Source: Reticulitermes lucifugus
Lineage: Eukaryota > Arthropoda > Insecta > Blattodea > Rhinotermitidae
Direction: 5' to 3'
Assembly: GCA_026260175.1 (NCBI GenBank)
Contig: JAKCWW010000564.1
Span: 471-64,470 of the forward strand
DNA: 64,000 bases
Each line of letters begins with the position of its first letter. Position 1 is the first letter of the stretch. This document shows, in pieces, positions 48,300 through 60,008 of this stretch. Made by a program: the position numbers and the translations under genes. Under the pieces are notes generated by a model, which worked only from the letters and a program-made list of their open reading frames with translations, searched no databases and was not told the origin of the DNA.

Positions 48300-48829
48300 C
48301 TGGAGGATTTAAAAATATTTCTATGGTTTGTGTTTGATGGGCTTTGTTTAGAATGTATTAAAACAATTTCCAGAAATGTTAGCTGGGTACCTATGAAATT
48401 ATAATGAACGAAAATAATTAGACTTCAGTACAATCTGACAGCTAGTTGTAAGGACAAAAATAGGCCACCATTAGTTATAAATGCACTTCTATTCTATATT
48501 TCCTTCCACAGCATTGTCAGAAATCAAATAGTGCTAATCAGTTAGTTGTTACTGTATGTCATTGCTGAACTTGAATTAAATTTATTACTTTTATGTTCCT
48601 GCTAAAAGGCTTATATATAAAAGCAAATTTCCAACGTGATATAAATGTATCCTTACATTCAAGTAGATACCACCTGTTTTAGTTGCTGTTTTCCTGCTCA
48701 TTGAAAGTAATTAACTTGACTGTGTAGATCTAATGTGATTCTGACCTATGAAGAAAATACAGGTTATGGCAGAAACAACGACACATTTTAAAGGCAAAAT
48801 GATGTGTTTTGAGAGTTTATATGATGGGA

Positions 48830-49010
48830 AAGATGGGATGTGATACTGTGTAGTCTGGTAGAAATTAACCAAATTTTAGAGGAACGTACTGCTCCTCTTC
48901 CTTGTCCTCTGTACCTTTAAAAGGAGTCGGCACTTTCCCCACAGAAAATTGTTAAGTATGTATGCAACTTAATGCCCATCACATCCCAGAAGGCAGTCAT
49001 TGTCACAGTA
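48830..49010 (+). mobile_element. Fold-back element (family F), aged
   Basis: GATGGGATGTGATACTGTG at the left and CATCACATCCCAGAAGGCAG at the right are inverse, with GAGGAACGTACTGCTCCTC in the middle part. Confidence 0.6.
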
Positions 49011-49149
49011 AGTGTCTGCAGTAGCGACTTTATAATTCTGTTTGCCATGCAGCGTTGGAAAGTAAGGAAGTGTGTCGCAAACCTTTTAATTCAAACGGGG
49101 TTCAATATAAAGTCACAATAATTGTTTTGACAGGACTTTAACCTGGAAG

Positions 49150-49610
49150 CCCCCTTCTCCATACACAATTCATAGATGTGTCAGGCAATGACATGAGACA
49201 GATGTTACTTGTAAAAAGCCACCACCTGCCTGACCACATTCAGTCAGCACTCCTGAGAATAATGCATGAATACTGATGTGCCTTGATCACAGGCCAATGG
49301 GGTCAGTACATCAGGATTTACACATCTGACAGGAGTGTGTGGCACATCTTGCACACTGACTTGAGCTTTAAACAGTACGAAATTCAAGTTGCACACAGCT
49401 TAGAGACCATGAAAAAGAGGTAATATTGTAATTTTATAATCAGTTTCTGGAATTTTTGGCTGGTAATCTAGACATGACAGCACTCTAATGATTGAATATG
49501 CACTGTTATTTAGCAGACCTTTCAATGCTGGGCCACTGAATATCTGCAGGAACTCCATGAATATCCCTCGTATGACAACAGTGTTACTCTTTGGTGGGCA
49601 GTGCTGTCTA
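49150..49610 (+). pseudogene. Mariner-like transposase relic (HTH region and start of catalytic region)
   Basis: Plus-strand frames with stops read SDRSVWHILHTDLSFKQYEI followed by QVAHSL, which resembles the S-V-x-x-I-L-H-x-D-L-x-F-x-P-Y-K-I-Q block found in many insect mariner-type proteins. Further on, LQELHEYPSYDNSVTLWWAV resembles the later LHxxPLHSxxVTVWCA block. The frame is broken and the catalytic residues are not complete. It is in the 8-kb intron. The minus-strand frames over it (49400-49945) are shadows. Confidence 0.65.
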
Positions 49611-50134
49611 CTAAGATCAGTGGATGGAGAAAGATGAGCCATTTAACTTATTTGTGTCATGACATTCACAAGATTGAAACATTTGTCATGTTGAGTGTCC
49701 AGAATCTCCCAGGGCATGAAAATCTCTTGTTTTGGTATTGCAGTGCTATAGTTTACAAGTTGAGAATTGGACAGCTGTACTTTGTGATCTGTTTCCACAA
49801 CAGGTGATTTCTCATTTTCGTGACGTGCCCTGGCCTCTTCTTTCACCAGAATTAACTTTATTCTGGGGATGTGTAATATGTAGAGTGTCTTATAGTTAGC
49901 CACCAGACTTAGAGGAAAGTGAAAGTCAAAGGATAAATCGCCCACATTTCAGAAGAAACATTTTTGGATGTAATGAAGAGCCTCTCAACTTGTGTGCACC
50001 AGCACATTCAGCAAGATGGTGGTATTTTACAAAAAGTGAAGTACCGTAAAAGAATGTCGAACAGTAAAAAAATATGTATCCAAAATAAAATACTTTATGA
50101 GTTTTTGGGCTTCTGAAGCGATGTGGTTGAGGTC

Positions 50135-50335
50135 TCTCTTCTTCTGGAATGTGATACTGAGTCAGTGGGGAATTGGTGCCTGATGTTTTAAGGCAACATC
50201 TCCAAGGGTCAAAACGTCGAAAAAAAAATGTTCTTGGAAATTTCAACCCTTGAAGGTGAGACTACTATATTGTCTTGACATGAAGCACACCAAGCACCCA
50301 GTGATGCAGCGCCACATACCAGAAGAACAGACCTA
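50135..50335 (+). mobile_element. Fold-back element (family F), aged
   Basis: CTTCTTCTGGAATGTGATAC at the left is partly inverse to GCCACATACCAGAAGAACAG at the right. GGGTCAAAACGTCG and CAACCCTTGAAGGTGAGAC are the inner arm remains. Confidence 0.55.
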
Positions 50336-51117
50336 AAATAATGCACTTTTCGTTTTGTGGAACATCATTCCATTTTAAGACTCATCACTGTTTCTGCCAT
50401 TTCCTGAATTCTTTCCATGCTACACCTTAATGGTAGTAACCAAATAAATGGTAGAAGCATGTGTCCAACCCTGATGCATTAGTTTATATTTCCTACTTAA
50501 AATGCACTGTAAGGCTACAACTACACTACTCTTGGTTTATTTAACAGGTTAATAGTATCAGCTTGTCAGTGTATTTTGATTCACTGATCAACTCAATTAT
50601 TAGGGTTTCAGTGCACTCTATAGCAAGATTCAAAATACCATGTAATCTTGCATGTTGTAACTAGATTCAGTTAGCAGAAGTTGAGTGCTGTGCATGTACA
50701 GATAATCTCTATCACAAGCAGAGGGCAGCATATCTACCATACTCCTATGGGCAGGAAATAATAAGAGACTATAACATAACTGTAAATGTCATGGGCAGGC
50801 ACCTAAAATTATTTTAGCATGAAGGCAGTTAGTGTCACCACACACATCTCAGCATATGTATATTTAACAATCAGTTACAGCTCTTTCTGACTATGTTTTC
50901 AGAGAGAGTGATGGAAACTCTAAATTTGCTGTGATGTTTACCCCAGAACCCTCATAAGAAAGCATTTACTACAAGCTGCAAGCGAATTATCATGAAACTG
51001 CAGTATCAATGACCCTCATTATTTCTATAAAATTTTTATTAAACCCAAGTAACAGAATAATTTACACATGAATATTGGGAGTAAGGATAGCTAAGTCACT
51101 ACACTGATTATTACATG

Positions 51118-51262
51118 GGCTGGGAGAGATTTTTCTCTTTTCCACAGCATTCAGACTGGCTCTGCAGCTTACCGAGCTTCCTATTTAATAGGTATTGGGG
51201 ATTTTACTCCTGTGGCTAAAGTGACTGAGGCATAAAGCTGACCGCTAACCTCTATCTAGTGC
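51118..51262 (+). mobile_element. Degenerate SINE fragment of family S1
   Basis: Plus-strand pieces resembling the middle and 3' part of family S1 (CAGACTGGCTCTGCAGC, AATAGGTATTGGGGATTTTA, AAGCTGACCGCTAACC) occur in order. It is very decayed. Confidence 0.4.
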
Positions 51263-51354
51263 CAAATTTAAGAATGTGTGGATCTATACCGTTAATTTCC
51301 CATACATCTTCATAGTGGGGTGCACAGGGACAATTTACTTTTCATCAATATACA

Positions 51355-51520
51355 GCTCATCTCTTGTCACGGAGACCTGGGTTCGAACCCGGTCCAGTCT
51401 GTGTGAAATTTATGGTGGATACAGTGGCACTGGGACAGGTTTTCCTCCAATTACTTCACTTTGTCATTGTCAGTATCATTTCACCAATTCTCCATGCTAA
51501 TTCATTCATCTAAGAATGCT
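51355..51520 (+). mobile_element. tRNA-related SINE (family S3)
   Basis: GGGTTCGAACCCGGTCC is a strong B-box, followed by the family core GGCACTGGGACAGGTTTTCC and a 3' block CACCAATTCTCCATGCTAAT. Other copies are at 35085, 35340 and 54435. Confidence 0.75.
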
Positions 51521-52867
51521 ACTACTATATTCTTAGCAGTTGACAGCATTATTAAATAACACACTTGAAAAATACTGCTCATTGTATGAAACATTTGGGA
51601 CATTAGTTGCTTCAAATTTTTTGTTTTAATGGCCACAAAAATGGGTTGGAGATAAATAAGACACAAGTCAGTGCTTTGTTGTAAATAATAGATTTTACAT
51701 TTGAAGTAAGTGTGAATCATAATGAAGAATGTTTAAAGCTGTCATAACATACCACCACAGAAGGATAACGTTCCTTGTAATCATACAGTACATATGTAAT
51801 ACAAACAATAATATAACACAAACTCATGACCTACAGCAAGAAGGGTACATAGTGTAACAGACAGAAGAATACACAACAAACATTTCATATGTAGTTACTT
51901 GAGAAGGCATAGTGCTTATTAAGAGTCATATCTGCTTGTGAAATACATTAAAATCTATATAAAGTTCCCAACAAACTGTTACCTAGTATATAGAAGAATG
52001 AACCTTCTGTATTTCCTACCACAGACCTGATGTAGAACACTTAACAATATCATGAATGAGTACTGTACTCTTGCCAGAAGTAGAGTAGCTACAGACGTTG
52101 AAGTGATGTGCAAGTATTGTGGTACAATTTAATGATACATGTTGAATCGTTCATCCCTGACAAGGAAACGTTGTGTCTTTTAGTGATTAAATCATTGTGT
52201 TAATTACAATTTAGTTGAGTATGAATGTAGAGTTTTTCTGTGCCCCTTACTTGACAGAATTAATGTAAATTTCTTGATAAAAGTGGTAAAATATTTTGCA
52301 TTGTAAAATTTAAGATATAATGTCAATATTCTCTTCATTAAATTTTATCTTCTGTCAAGATTTGAAGTTATCACTTTTTATACAGAACCTTTTTCCTAAG
52401 GCCATATTCACTGATAAAAGGGTATTGCACACATATTATATTTGTAAAGGTATTTATTATCATGAAGTTTGCTTTCAAATGAAAAGTTACATTATATTTT
52501 TCATTACTGGGATTATGAATTCATTAAAAGAATTCAAATACTATTAAATATATGTATACATGGAGCTGACATTAAAACACTAAGAAACATTAACTCACTA
52601 GGAAAGAAATTTTAAGGTATACTTTTTTGCTAGTTTCTCCAGGTGCATTCAGCCTTACTAACTTTCTGTGATAACAAATGAGATGAAACAGTACAGTTCT
52701 GAAAAATAACACCAATGAAGTGTGTGGACTGAAGACAGGATTTTGTTGATAATGATGGCCAAGGGAAAATGTAAGGTTTAAACTTTGATTCTTAACCAGA
52801 GAGTGGGACTCGTAATCCCCACATTCACAGACATTATAATGTATTAGTTATTGGCATTTTTTAAGAC

Positions 52868-52995
52868 TACCACCTTCTGGGTTGTTATGCCATGTAGAAA
52901 TTTACTGATGTTCCTCCAAAATATTAGTAAATTTCTACTAGATTACACATCACATTCCAGATGACACAACGTTTCATGGTCACTGATAAAAACCT
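52868..52995 (+). mobile_element. Fold-back element (family F), short
   Basis: CACCTTCTGGGTTGTTATGC and ACATCACATTCCAGATGACA are the ends. TAGAAATTTACTGATGTTCC and ATATTAGTAAATTTCTACTA are the inverted inner arms, almost without a loop. Confidence 0.65.
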
Positions 52996-53754
52996 TAAAT
53001 ATCAGTTAGCATTTTTGACAAAAGAAATAACATATTACAAATCCCTGTTTTCACTGTTACATGAATCATCATGATAAGTACAGTTTGTTGGGAACATCAG
53101 TATACTGGTGCACCCTAAAGCCACAGGTGCAAACCTACCAGCGCACACTGATACACACAACACTGACACAGGTACAGAGTGAGGGTCAGAGAAGGGAGAC
53201 AATGCCACAGTTTCCTACTGCTACAACACGCAGAAAACAGATAGGATAGAAAGGAACATCCGAATAAAGCCAATACTGTACAACTTTCAAAGACTTCAAC
53301 CCAAATCACCATACTCTTTCTCCTCTTGTTATATCATCAGGACATGTAATCAAGCCTCCAGTTCCATGAAAAAATGGTGATTAATGGCGTAATGAAAACA
53401 TCAGTGTTTGTTTTATTCTAGCCTTAAGGTAGTAAATATCATTTCTGTTACAGAGTAATTAAATAACATTATACTTTATTTAGGATTTTGCATTTGATCT
53501 GCTGTATTTATCCTGTTATAAATGCAGACAATATATAGGCATTTGTAAATTAAGCATAAAACTTGAAAACTATGCGAATTTTATCTCAAATATGCAAGAA
53601 ATCCACTCTTGATTTATCTAAATTCAGAAATCTGTGTTAATCATTTCAAGTCCAGTGGTAATGATGTGTATCACTTGCTGTAATATTTAAAAGGTCTGTA
53701 CTCTGCCAACATAGTGCATAGATATAAATATATATATATATATTACATAACTAT

Positions 53755-54295
53755 CTAACTAACTAACTCCATGGAGCAGAGTCCTTCCTGAGAAGCTAAC
53801 AGATCCTCAGCTAGACAAGAAATTTCCTGCATTTTATGGAACCCGAAGGTTCATTACTGCATTCACAAGAGCCTGCCATCTGTCCCTATCCTGAACCACA
53901 GCAGTCTAGTTCATGCCTCCCAATCCAACCTCTCGAAGATCCATTTTAATATTATCCTTATGCCTAGGTCTTCCAAGTGGTTCCCCTTTCCTCAGGTCTC
54001 CCCACCATAACCCTGTATGCACCTCTCCTGTCCCTGATATGTGCAACATGCCCCGCGCATCTCATTCCTCTTGATTTGACCACCTGAATAATATTTGGTG
54101 AGGAGTACAGATCATAAAACTCCTCGTTATGTAGTGTTTTCCATGCCTCTGTCTTCTCGTTGCTCTTAGGCCTATTCTTGGACTCCCTCAGCCTATGTTC
54201 CTCCCTGAGTGTGAGAGACTAAGCCTCACACCCATAAAAAACAACAGGCAAAATGACAGTTCTGTAGACCTTTATATATATATATATATACGCAC
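53755..54295 (-). pseudogene. 3' end of a non-LTR retrotransposon (reverse transcriptase ORF), dead
   Basis: On the minus strand, frames with interruptions read ILPVVFYGCEA, SLTLREEHRLR, EAWKTLHNEEFYDLYSSPNI, SRGMRCAGHVAH and VMVGRPEE. These correspond to the C-terminal part of LINE polymerases of insects (YGCE, then a RRMRWAGHVAR-like and VGRPEG-like block). Stops and frame changes show decay. The minus-strand 3' end is followed by repeated AGTT units (53754-53769), a microsatellite tail as in RTE-like LINEs. Everything upstream of the polymerase C-terminus is missing. Confidence 0.82.
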
Positions 54296-54434
54296 ACAGT
54301 ATATATACTGTTCTTAAAATTGTGATTCTTGCCTTAAACAGCTTTAAGCAGCTGGACTTTGTCAAAGAGATAAACTGTATTCTGTGTGTGGTAGGAACTA
54401 ATTTTTTATATATAATTAATTTGGAATTTAGCCA

Positions 54435-54660
54435 TACAGGTCGTACTATGCTAAGGCACTTAAGCACTAACCTCTCATGGCACAGGCCTGAGCTCAAACC
54501 TGGGCCAATCCATGTGACATTTTTGGTACAAGAATGGCACTGGAACAGGTTTTCCTCAGGGTACTACGAGTTCCCCCATCAGTATCATTCTGCCAATGCA
54601 CCATACTCATATTTATCTTAATAATACTCTTAGTAGAAGGGCAAATGTTTGAAGCCTGAC
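54435..54660 (+). mobile_element. tRNA-related SINE (family S3)
   Basis: The head GCTAAGGCACTTAAGCAC, decayed B box GCTCAAACCTGGGCCAATC, core GGCACTGGAACAGGTTTTCC and 3' block GCCAATGCACCATACTCAT are in family order. It lies in the 8-kb intron. Confidence 0.75.
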
Positions 54661-55224
54661 AACCTTCAAACAACCAATATTCCTTTTGACTGGAAAGCAT
54701 TGGTCAGAAAAGTACTTTCACATTTTTAGTCACTCCTAAAAGGGTTAATAAAAGTTGTATATTTTATAAATATTTATATCACATGTTTATAAAAAAAATT
54801 AACCCCCTGATGCTTTATTCAAGCAAATATTCATGGCCTTGGATTCCTATTTAAATGTCCAAAAGGATAAAACTAGATGGAAAAGGTCAGGATTCTCTAG
54901 GGTAGCTTTTTGATCTTTCAATATGCTGATGATTGAGGCTAATTATTGGTACACAGAGGGTAGACATCGCTTATGGTTGTTATATCTGGGATTTTATTTA
55001 TAATGTGTTTCAAGGTTTGTCTACGGTGATAAGGAAAACAAACCTTGTTTCTAGCCTTACTATATAGAAAAATTGTTTTCTACTTGATTATGTTTTAAAT
55101 ACAAAACACACAATTTTCTAAGCTAAGCTATTCTTTCCTTTTATATTAAATCATATTATCCCTACACTAATATTATAATATGTTAGTATGTAGAATAGAG
55201 CACCTATTGTAACTTAAACAGGAA

Positions 55225-55425
55225 TGCTTCTGTCTTCTGGGATATGACACCATGTAGTTGGATAGAAGTGTAATGACATTTCAGAGGAACCTACTGTCTC
55301 TATCATCAGAAGATGCCAAGTTTTTCTGAGCCTTCATGACACTCGTACCAGACTGCACGGTGTCACATCCAAGAAGACAGAAACCTTGATACTGCCATGA
55401 GAATGTTAAATCTCACACAAGATAT
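55225..55425 (+). mobile_element. Fold-back element (family F), aged
   Basis: TGTCTTCTGGGATATGACAC at the left and GGTGTCACATCCAAGAAGAC at the right are inverse, with GAGGAACCTACTGTCTC in the left arm and the tail GCCATGAGAATGTTAAATC. Confidence 0.7.
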
Positions 55426-56398
55426 CTGACTTAAGACACAGCATGTAGTATCTGTTAACAGCACATACATGAATGGTTTTAAAATGTAGGCATATCCTTC
55501 AAAATTTAGCCATAAACTACGACACACAATGACACATTACTTCCACTCCCTTAATATGATTAGTACAGTTATAAGGAAAATATGAAGACATTGAGGAGCA
55601 ACTTAGTTCTGGGTAGAAATAAAGTGTTTTTGGAATGTCACTTACCAGAAACCTAGTTATTGTTACTTTTTATGTGAACTACTTAAGGCAATAAATTTAT
55701 TCTTCATGTAGACATGAACATGAGGAAGTAAAACTCATGGAACAAATATTATACATAAAAATTGAAAATGTTATGAACACTGGTCAAATTTTTACAGAGA
55801 AAAATTTTCTTATAGTAACATACTTTTCCTTTCAACACCAATAACCTAACAGAGACTACGGTTTAATTTATTGTTGCTAGTTTATGTTTTTGCTTTGAAG
55901 GAAAATATGATGATCATATTGTTTGTGTTGCAAGCCACACATAAGACAAAAACTGAGCAAAGGAATAAACATCTGCAACCTTAGTAGGATCAACTAGCTG
56001 CTATGCTGACAAGTTACAGTTGTGACTAATTTTTTTATGTAAATCAGTTATTTGGGTCTGTACATAATTTACGCAATCAGGGAGGTCATGGCTCGAAAAT
56101 GGACCGAAGTACTATAGAAGAAGAAAAAGAAAATCATTTGTGCAAAGTCCAATAACAACGTCCTAGCTCTGCCTCATTCTAATGTGTCACTTTATGCCTC
56201 CTCTTGTAGACCATGCAATTAAAGAGTACTGAGAGCATGATGCAATGGGCTGAAAAGCTTCGAAGCGCACAGTATGTGTGATTGATAGCATCGAGACATA
56301 GCCACACCGATCGAGCAGGAATGCATAGGCAGTCAGCGAGCTTCTGCCTTTGTTTCGTTTTTTGAAAAACAATACCGCTGCTTTAGGACTGGCCTTAC

Positions 56399-56644
56399 TT
56401 CTTGGCGGCGGTTTAAGCAAATCATCCAAACTAAAGGTTCTTGCTGTGGCTGACGCAGCGGTTGGGTGGTTGTTGTGGCTGTGTGGGCTGGTGAGGCTGA
56501 GGAGTGAAGGTTTGCGAATACCAAGGCGGCCAAAGAGTGAGCGTGGACCCCCAGGCTGAGGGCTAGGAACCACCACCACTGTAGTCCCTCCTGCTGCAGC
56601 CAGCTGTTCACGGACAGAGGGTGGACGAGAATGTGAACTACAGC
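56399..56644 (-). CDS. Exon: proximal cytoplasmic tail
   Basis: The acceptor is TTTCTACAG|GCTG and the donor is CCAAGAA|GTAAGG. It encodes residues 318-398, low-complexity and disordered: a Pro/Gly stretch, a Ser/His/Asn stretch, and short motifs such as SLFGRLGI and TFSLDDLLKPPP. The open frame continues past this donor for about 70 codons, but the donor at 56398 is chosen because it leaves one base (A) that fits the GG start of the next exon, giving KPPPR-R-TPSPRKKR. The frame beyond the donor has no partner in phase. Confidence 0.85.
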
Positions 56645-57740
56645 CTGTAGAAACAACAGATCAATGACAACATGCAGCACTTCTAAGTTTTTCTGGTCAT
56701 AAGATTGTACAACTTTATCCCAAGGCAGGATGTGTCAACTGTTTCACTACTAATTAACAAACATACATATAATACCACATAGTTAAAAAAAATTACAAAA
56801 ATGATTGCCAAGTGGCAGAATTTGCTTGTTAATAGCATTGGAATTATTAGTGTGGTATTTGGTCAACATCTGAACAGAGTAAAAGGAAAGGGTTGATTAT
56901 TTTAGTTGTACCTCACATTTATATGTATCTGAGCCCATGTTAAATTTGGGTACTTATGGAGCTCAGATTGTTTTATACATTTACATTGGTTTATCTCCTC
57001 ATCCATCCACACATGCGCATGTGCACACACACACAAAGTATCTTACTAAGGCTACACAACTAACATGATAATTGCTCATCCCTTCCACCAGCTCCTTGTT
57101 CCCCATTCTATTTTCCTGTAACCTCCTATACAGTTAGTGCCATGGTAACTTTATTTTTCCATTTCCATTTAGCTTCAAATTGGTATTAACCAATTATTTT
57201 TTTATCTCTGTTACAATCCTACAAGGTAAGGCTTTCCCATAAGCTACATCTTCATCCACATTCAACCATTTACTGCATGCTCCTCTTTTTTTGTTTCTGA
57301 TCATTTAATAATATATGTCAGACATCCTCCTCCCCTAGACATAGAGGTCATCTTCCTTTCTACATTTTCTACTTATCCTCTGTACTTTCCAAATCCCTGC
57401 GTCTGTCGTTCCTTATACAGATTTCCACATATTACCCTAGACCCAACTGATATTTTAATTAACAGAACTGAACAAAGAACTCTTTATTAATGCCTGCAAA
57501 TACGTTTTGTCTTTCAATATCGTAACTCCTTTCTTTAATAAACCTACAAATCTTGTTTATGCTGAGTATATATTTATATATATATATAAAACTAGTGAAT
57601 AAATATACAGTAAAAATAATTACGAGATGGTAGTGCTTGCGTGGTAAAGGTTTCTGATTTGAAGGAGGTGTGCAATTTGATATACTTGTAAATACTTGAA
57701 AGAGTGATCACATTTGTTCTATATGTTTGTCTGTTAATAC

Positions 57741-57938
57741 CTGTTCTGTTTCTGTCTGGCTCTTCATCAAGTAGTTTCTCCAGCTTCTCAGGGAAGTGCC
57801 TTTTTGCACACCAGAATAATCCGATCACACCCAACACAACCGTTACTGTAATGAGGCCCAACCAGAATGGTTCATGAAGCATCCGTTCTGACAGTGGCTT
57901 GAATGGAATGTGAAGCATTCGCTTTTCACACCGCTGGC
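57741..57938 (-). CDS. Exon: end of EGF 3, transmembrane helix, juxtamembrane region
   Basis: The acceptor is AATTTCAG|GCCAG and the donor is AACAG|GTATTA. The exon is 198 bases and encodes residues 252-316. It opens with QRC, the last Cys of EGF 3. A 20-residue membrane segment FWLGLITVTVVLGVIGLFWC (275-294) follows and is then flanked by AKRH, a positive stop-transfer sequence. This gives type I topology with the EGF domains outside. The Cys at the cytoplasmic edge is a candidate for palmitoylation (inference). The following stretch is charged and helical (EKLEKLLDEE). The last base G joins GC of the next exon to give Gly. Confidence 0.92.
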
Positions 57939-58529
57939 CTGAAATTTAACAGATTCCATCTATGAGGTAAAGGTACAACTAACCCTGTGCACAAATAGAT
58001 AAGGTAGTAGACCATTAATCATAACTACCTTTTCAACCTACAGTACTGAAAACTCTATGTTTTGAAGATTTCACATCAACATGGTTAAATAAAATATTTT
58101 CAGGCTCACAGCTGCTTTACAGACCAACTCCATCTCCATCATCAGGTCCCTATCATAATCTAGATGATGAAGAGGGAGTCAGTCACTGAGAAATCGGTTG
58201 ATTTAATGCACTTGACGTAGCTGTCAGCCCAAGAAGATATTAGTGAATGCTGAAAACTGATCATGCAGCTAAAAACATTTTTCTCTTTTTTTCAAGGAAT
58301 TTAAAAAAACAGTTATTGATTCAACATGCCTATGTGTACGTAAGTGATGTGACAAAATATGGGCAGATTTTGTCCATATTCAGTATGGTAAATTAACTGT
58401 ACTGGTATTATTTATGACTTTCCTTTGAATCATCAAATCATTGTCTCCGTCTTCAGCGTAACCTGAAGAAACACTGGCTCCTAACTACTGAACCACATGG
58501 CATCATCTGTGGGGAAATTGTAACCCTAC

Positions 58530-59232
58530 CTAAACTTATTTTAAAATCACCTCACATTTCAGAAAATACTGTGACCTAACCAAAACTTGTGAAATCTGTT
58601 CACATGTCAGAAGACTATGAAGTTACCAAAACTTGTTTTAAAATTAACTCACATTTCAGAAACTACTGTGACCCAACAAAACTTGTGAAATCTGTTCATA
58701 TGTCAGAAGAATATGAAGTTATCAAAACTTGTTTTAAAATCAACTCACATTTCAGAAAATACTGTGACCCAACAAAACTTGTGAAATCTGTTCACATGTC
58801 AGAAGATTATGAAGTTACCAAAACTCATTTTAAAATCAACTCACATTTCAGAAAATACTGTGACCTAACCAAAACTTGTGAAATCTGTTCACATGTCAGA
58901 AGACTATGAAGTTACCAAAACTTATTTTAAAATCAACTCACATTTCAGAAAATACTGTGAACGAACCAAAACTTGTGAAATCTGTTCACATGTCAGAAGA
59001 TTATGAAGTTACCAAAACTCATTTTAAAATCAACTCACATTTCAGAAAATACTGTGACCTAACCAAAACTTGTGAAATCTGTTCACATGTCAGAAGATTA
59101 TGAAGTTACCAAAACTTGTTTTAAAATCAACTCACATTTCAGAAAATACTGTGACCTAACCAAAATTTGTGAAATCTGTTCACATGTCAGAAGACTATGA
59201 AGTTACCAAAACTTGTTTTAAAATCAACTCAC
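58530..59232. repeat. Tandem array, seven copies of a 96-97 bp unit, against a splice donor
   Basis: The landmark GAAATCTGTTCACATGTCAG (with small changes) begins at 58591, 58687, 58783, 58880, 58977, 59074 and 59171, so the spacing is 96, 96, 97, 97, 97 and 97. The array ends exactly at the donor of exon 59451-59233. On the minus strand each unit carries GTGAGTTGATTT, the same bases that follow the real donor, preceded in the copies by GAAAT instead of GGGAAG. Because the first units are a multiple of three bases, long but meaningless plus-strand frames occur. Confidence 0.95.
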
Positions 59233-59451
59233 CTTCCCACCATGCATGGCAGCGGCACTGAAAAGTGTCCCCCCTCTCAAAACACTCCCCACGTCCTTCA
59301 CATGGGTTATCTGCACATGGCCGTAACTTCTGTTCGCAGTTGCTACCAGTGTAGTTGGGAAGGCACGCACATGTGTAACTAGTAGGTGTCAGCTTGCACT
59401 GCCCAAATGCACATGGCTGTGTGTCACACAGAGTCAGTGCACAGAACATAC
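59233..59451 (-). CDS. Exon: second and third EGF-like domains
   Basis: The acceptor is CTTGTCCAG|GTATG and the donor is GGGAAG|GTGAGT. The exon is 219 bases, again in symmetrical phase. It completes EGF 1 and carries EGF 2 (CDTQPCAFGQC, then CAC, then NYTGSNC) and EGF 3 (CADNPCEGRGEC, then CRC, then WWEGQRC, closed by the next exon). All six cysteines of each repeat are present. An NYT glycosylation site lies in EGF 2. The first intronic bases after the donor are one end of a seven-copy 97-bp tandem array (58530-59232) in which the donor-like GTGAGTTGATTT recurs. Confidence 0.92.
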
Positions 59452-59747
59452 CTGGACAAGAGTCAGAATATTGGAAACTTTACAGAATTGCCCTCCTAAA
59501 GTCCTTACCTTTATACAGTCTTTCATATTGTTTTATAAATTGTCTGAACGATATGCCACAGCTTTTAATTTAATCACAGCCTGATGCTATAAGACCAGTT
59601 AATGTTACTTTTATATAAAGTGATCAAAAAACCGTGTGTTCCTCCTAGAATATGTAATTTTTGGAGTAAAAATGTTATTTGAAGTTTTGTCAGAAACCTC
59701 TTAACTGCACCGATTTGTGGTTCCACAGCTTTTCCTCATCTGATAAA

Positions 59748-60008
59748 CAGGGGCATGGCTGGTGGGGGAGGGGNGGGGGGGGGGGAGTGGTGCGGCCGCC
59801 CCTGGCAGCAGCGTCCAAGGAGCAGCAAAATAAATATTTTAAATGAAAGAATTTGATTCTCTCACTCAATAAATTTTAAATTGTGTTGAGCCAAATAAAA
59901 GGAAATTCAATAAATAATAATTGTTATTTTTTTTAAGTTCATAAATTCTCTTGGGGGTTGCCATTGTGATTACTTGCCTCACTGCCAAGAAAGCTAGCTA
60001 TGCCACTG
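59748..60008. mobile_element. hAT-like MITE in an intron
   Basis: The left end CAGGGGCATGGCTGG and right end, reverse-complemented, CAGTGGCATAGCTAG match at 12 of 15. Outside are TGATAAA and TTATAAA, probably a decayed target duplication. It contains a G-run with one unknown base (59774). It lies in the intron between the first two EGF exons. Confidence 0.6.

Noticed and set aside
49400-49945. Two consecutive minus-strand frames of 80 and 100 codons
   Set aside because: They are the reverse side of a mariner-like relic that is recognisable on the plus strand.
56187-56398. Continuation of the first tail exon past its donor
   Set aside because: The GTAAGG donor at 56398 matches the next exon in phase and gives a smooth protein; the continuation is kept only as a possible alternative isoform.
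58589-59103. Repetitive plus-strand open frames with a 32-residue period
   Set aside because: They are a by-product of the 96-97 bp tandem array in an intron. The frame breaks as soon as units become 97 bases, and the composition is not coding.
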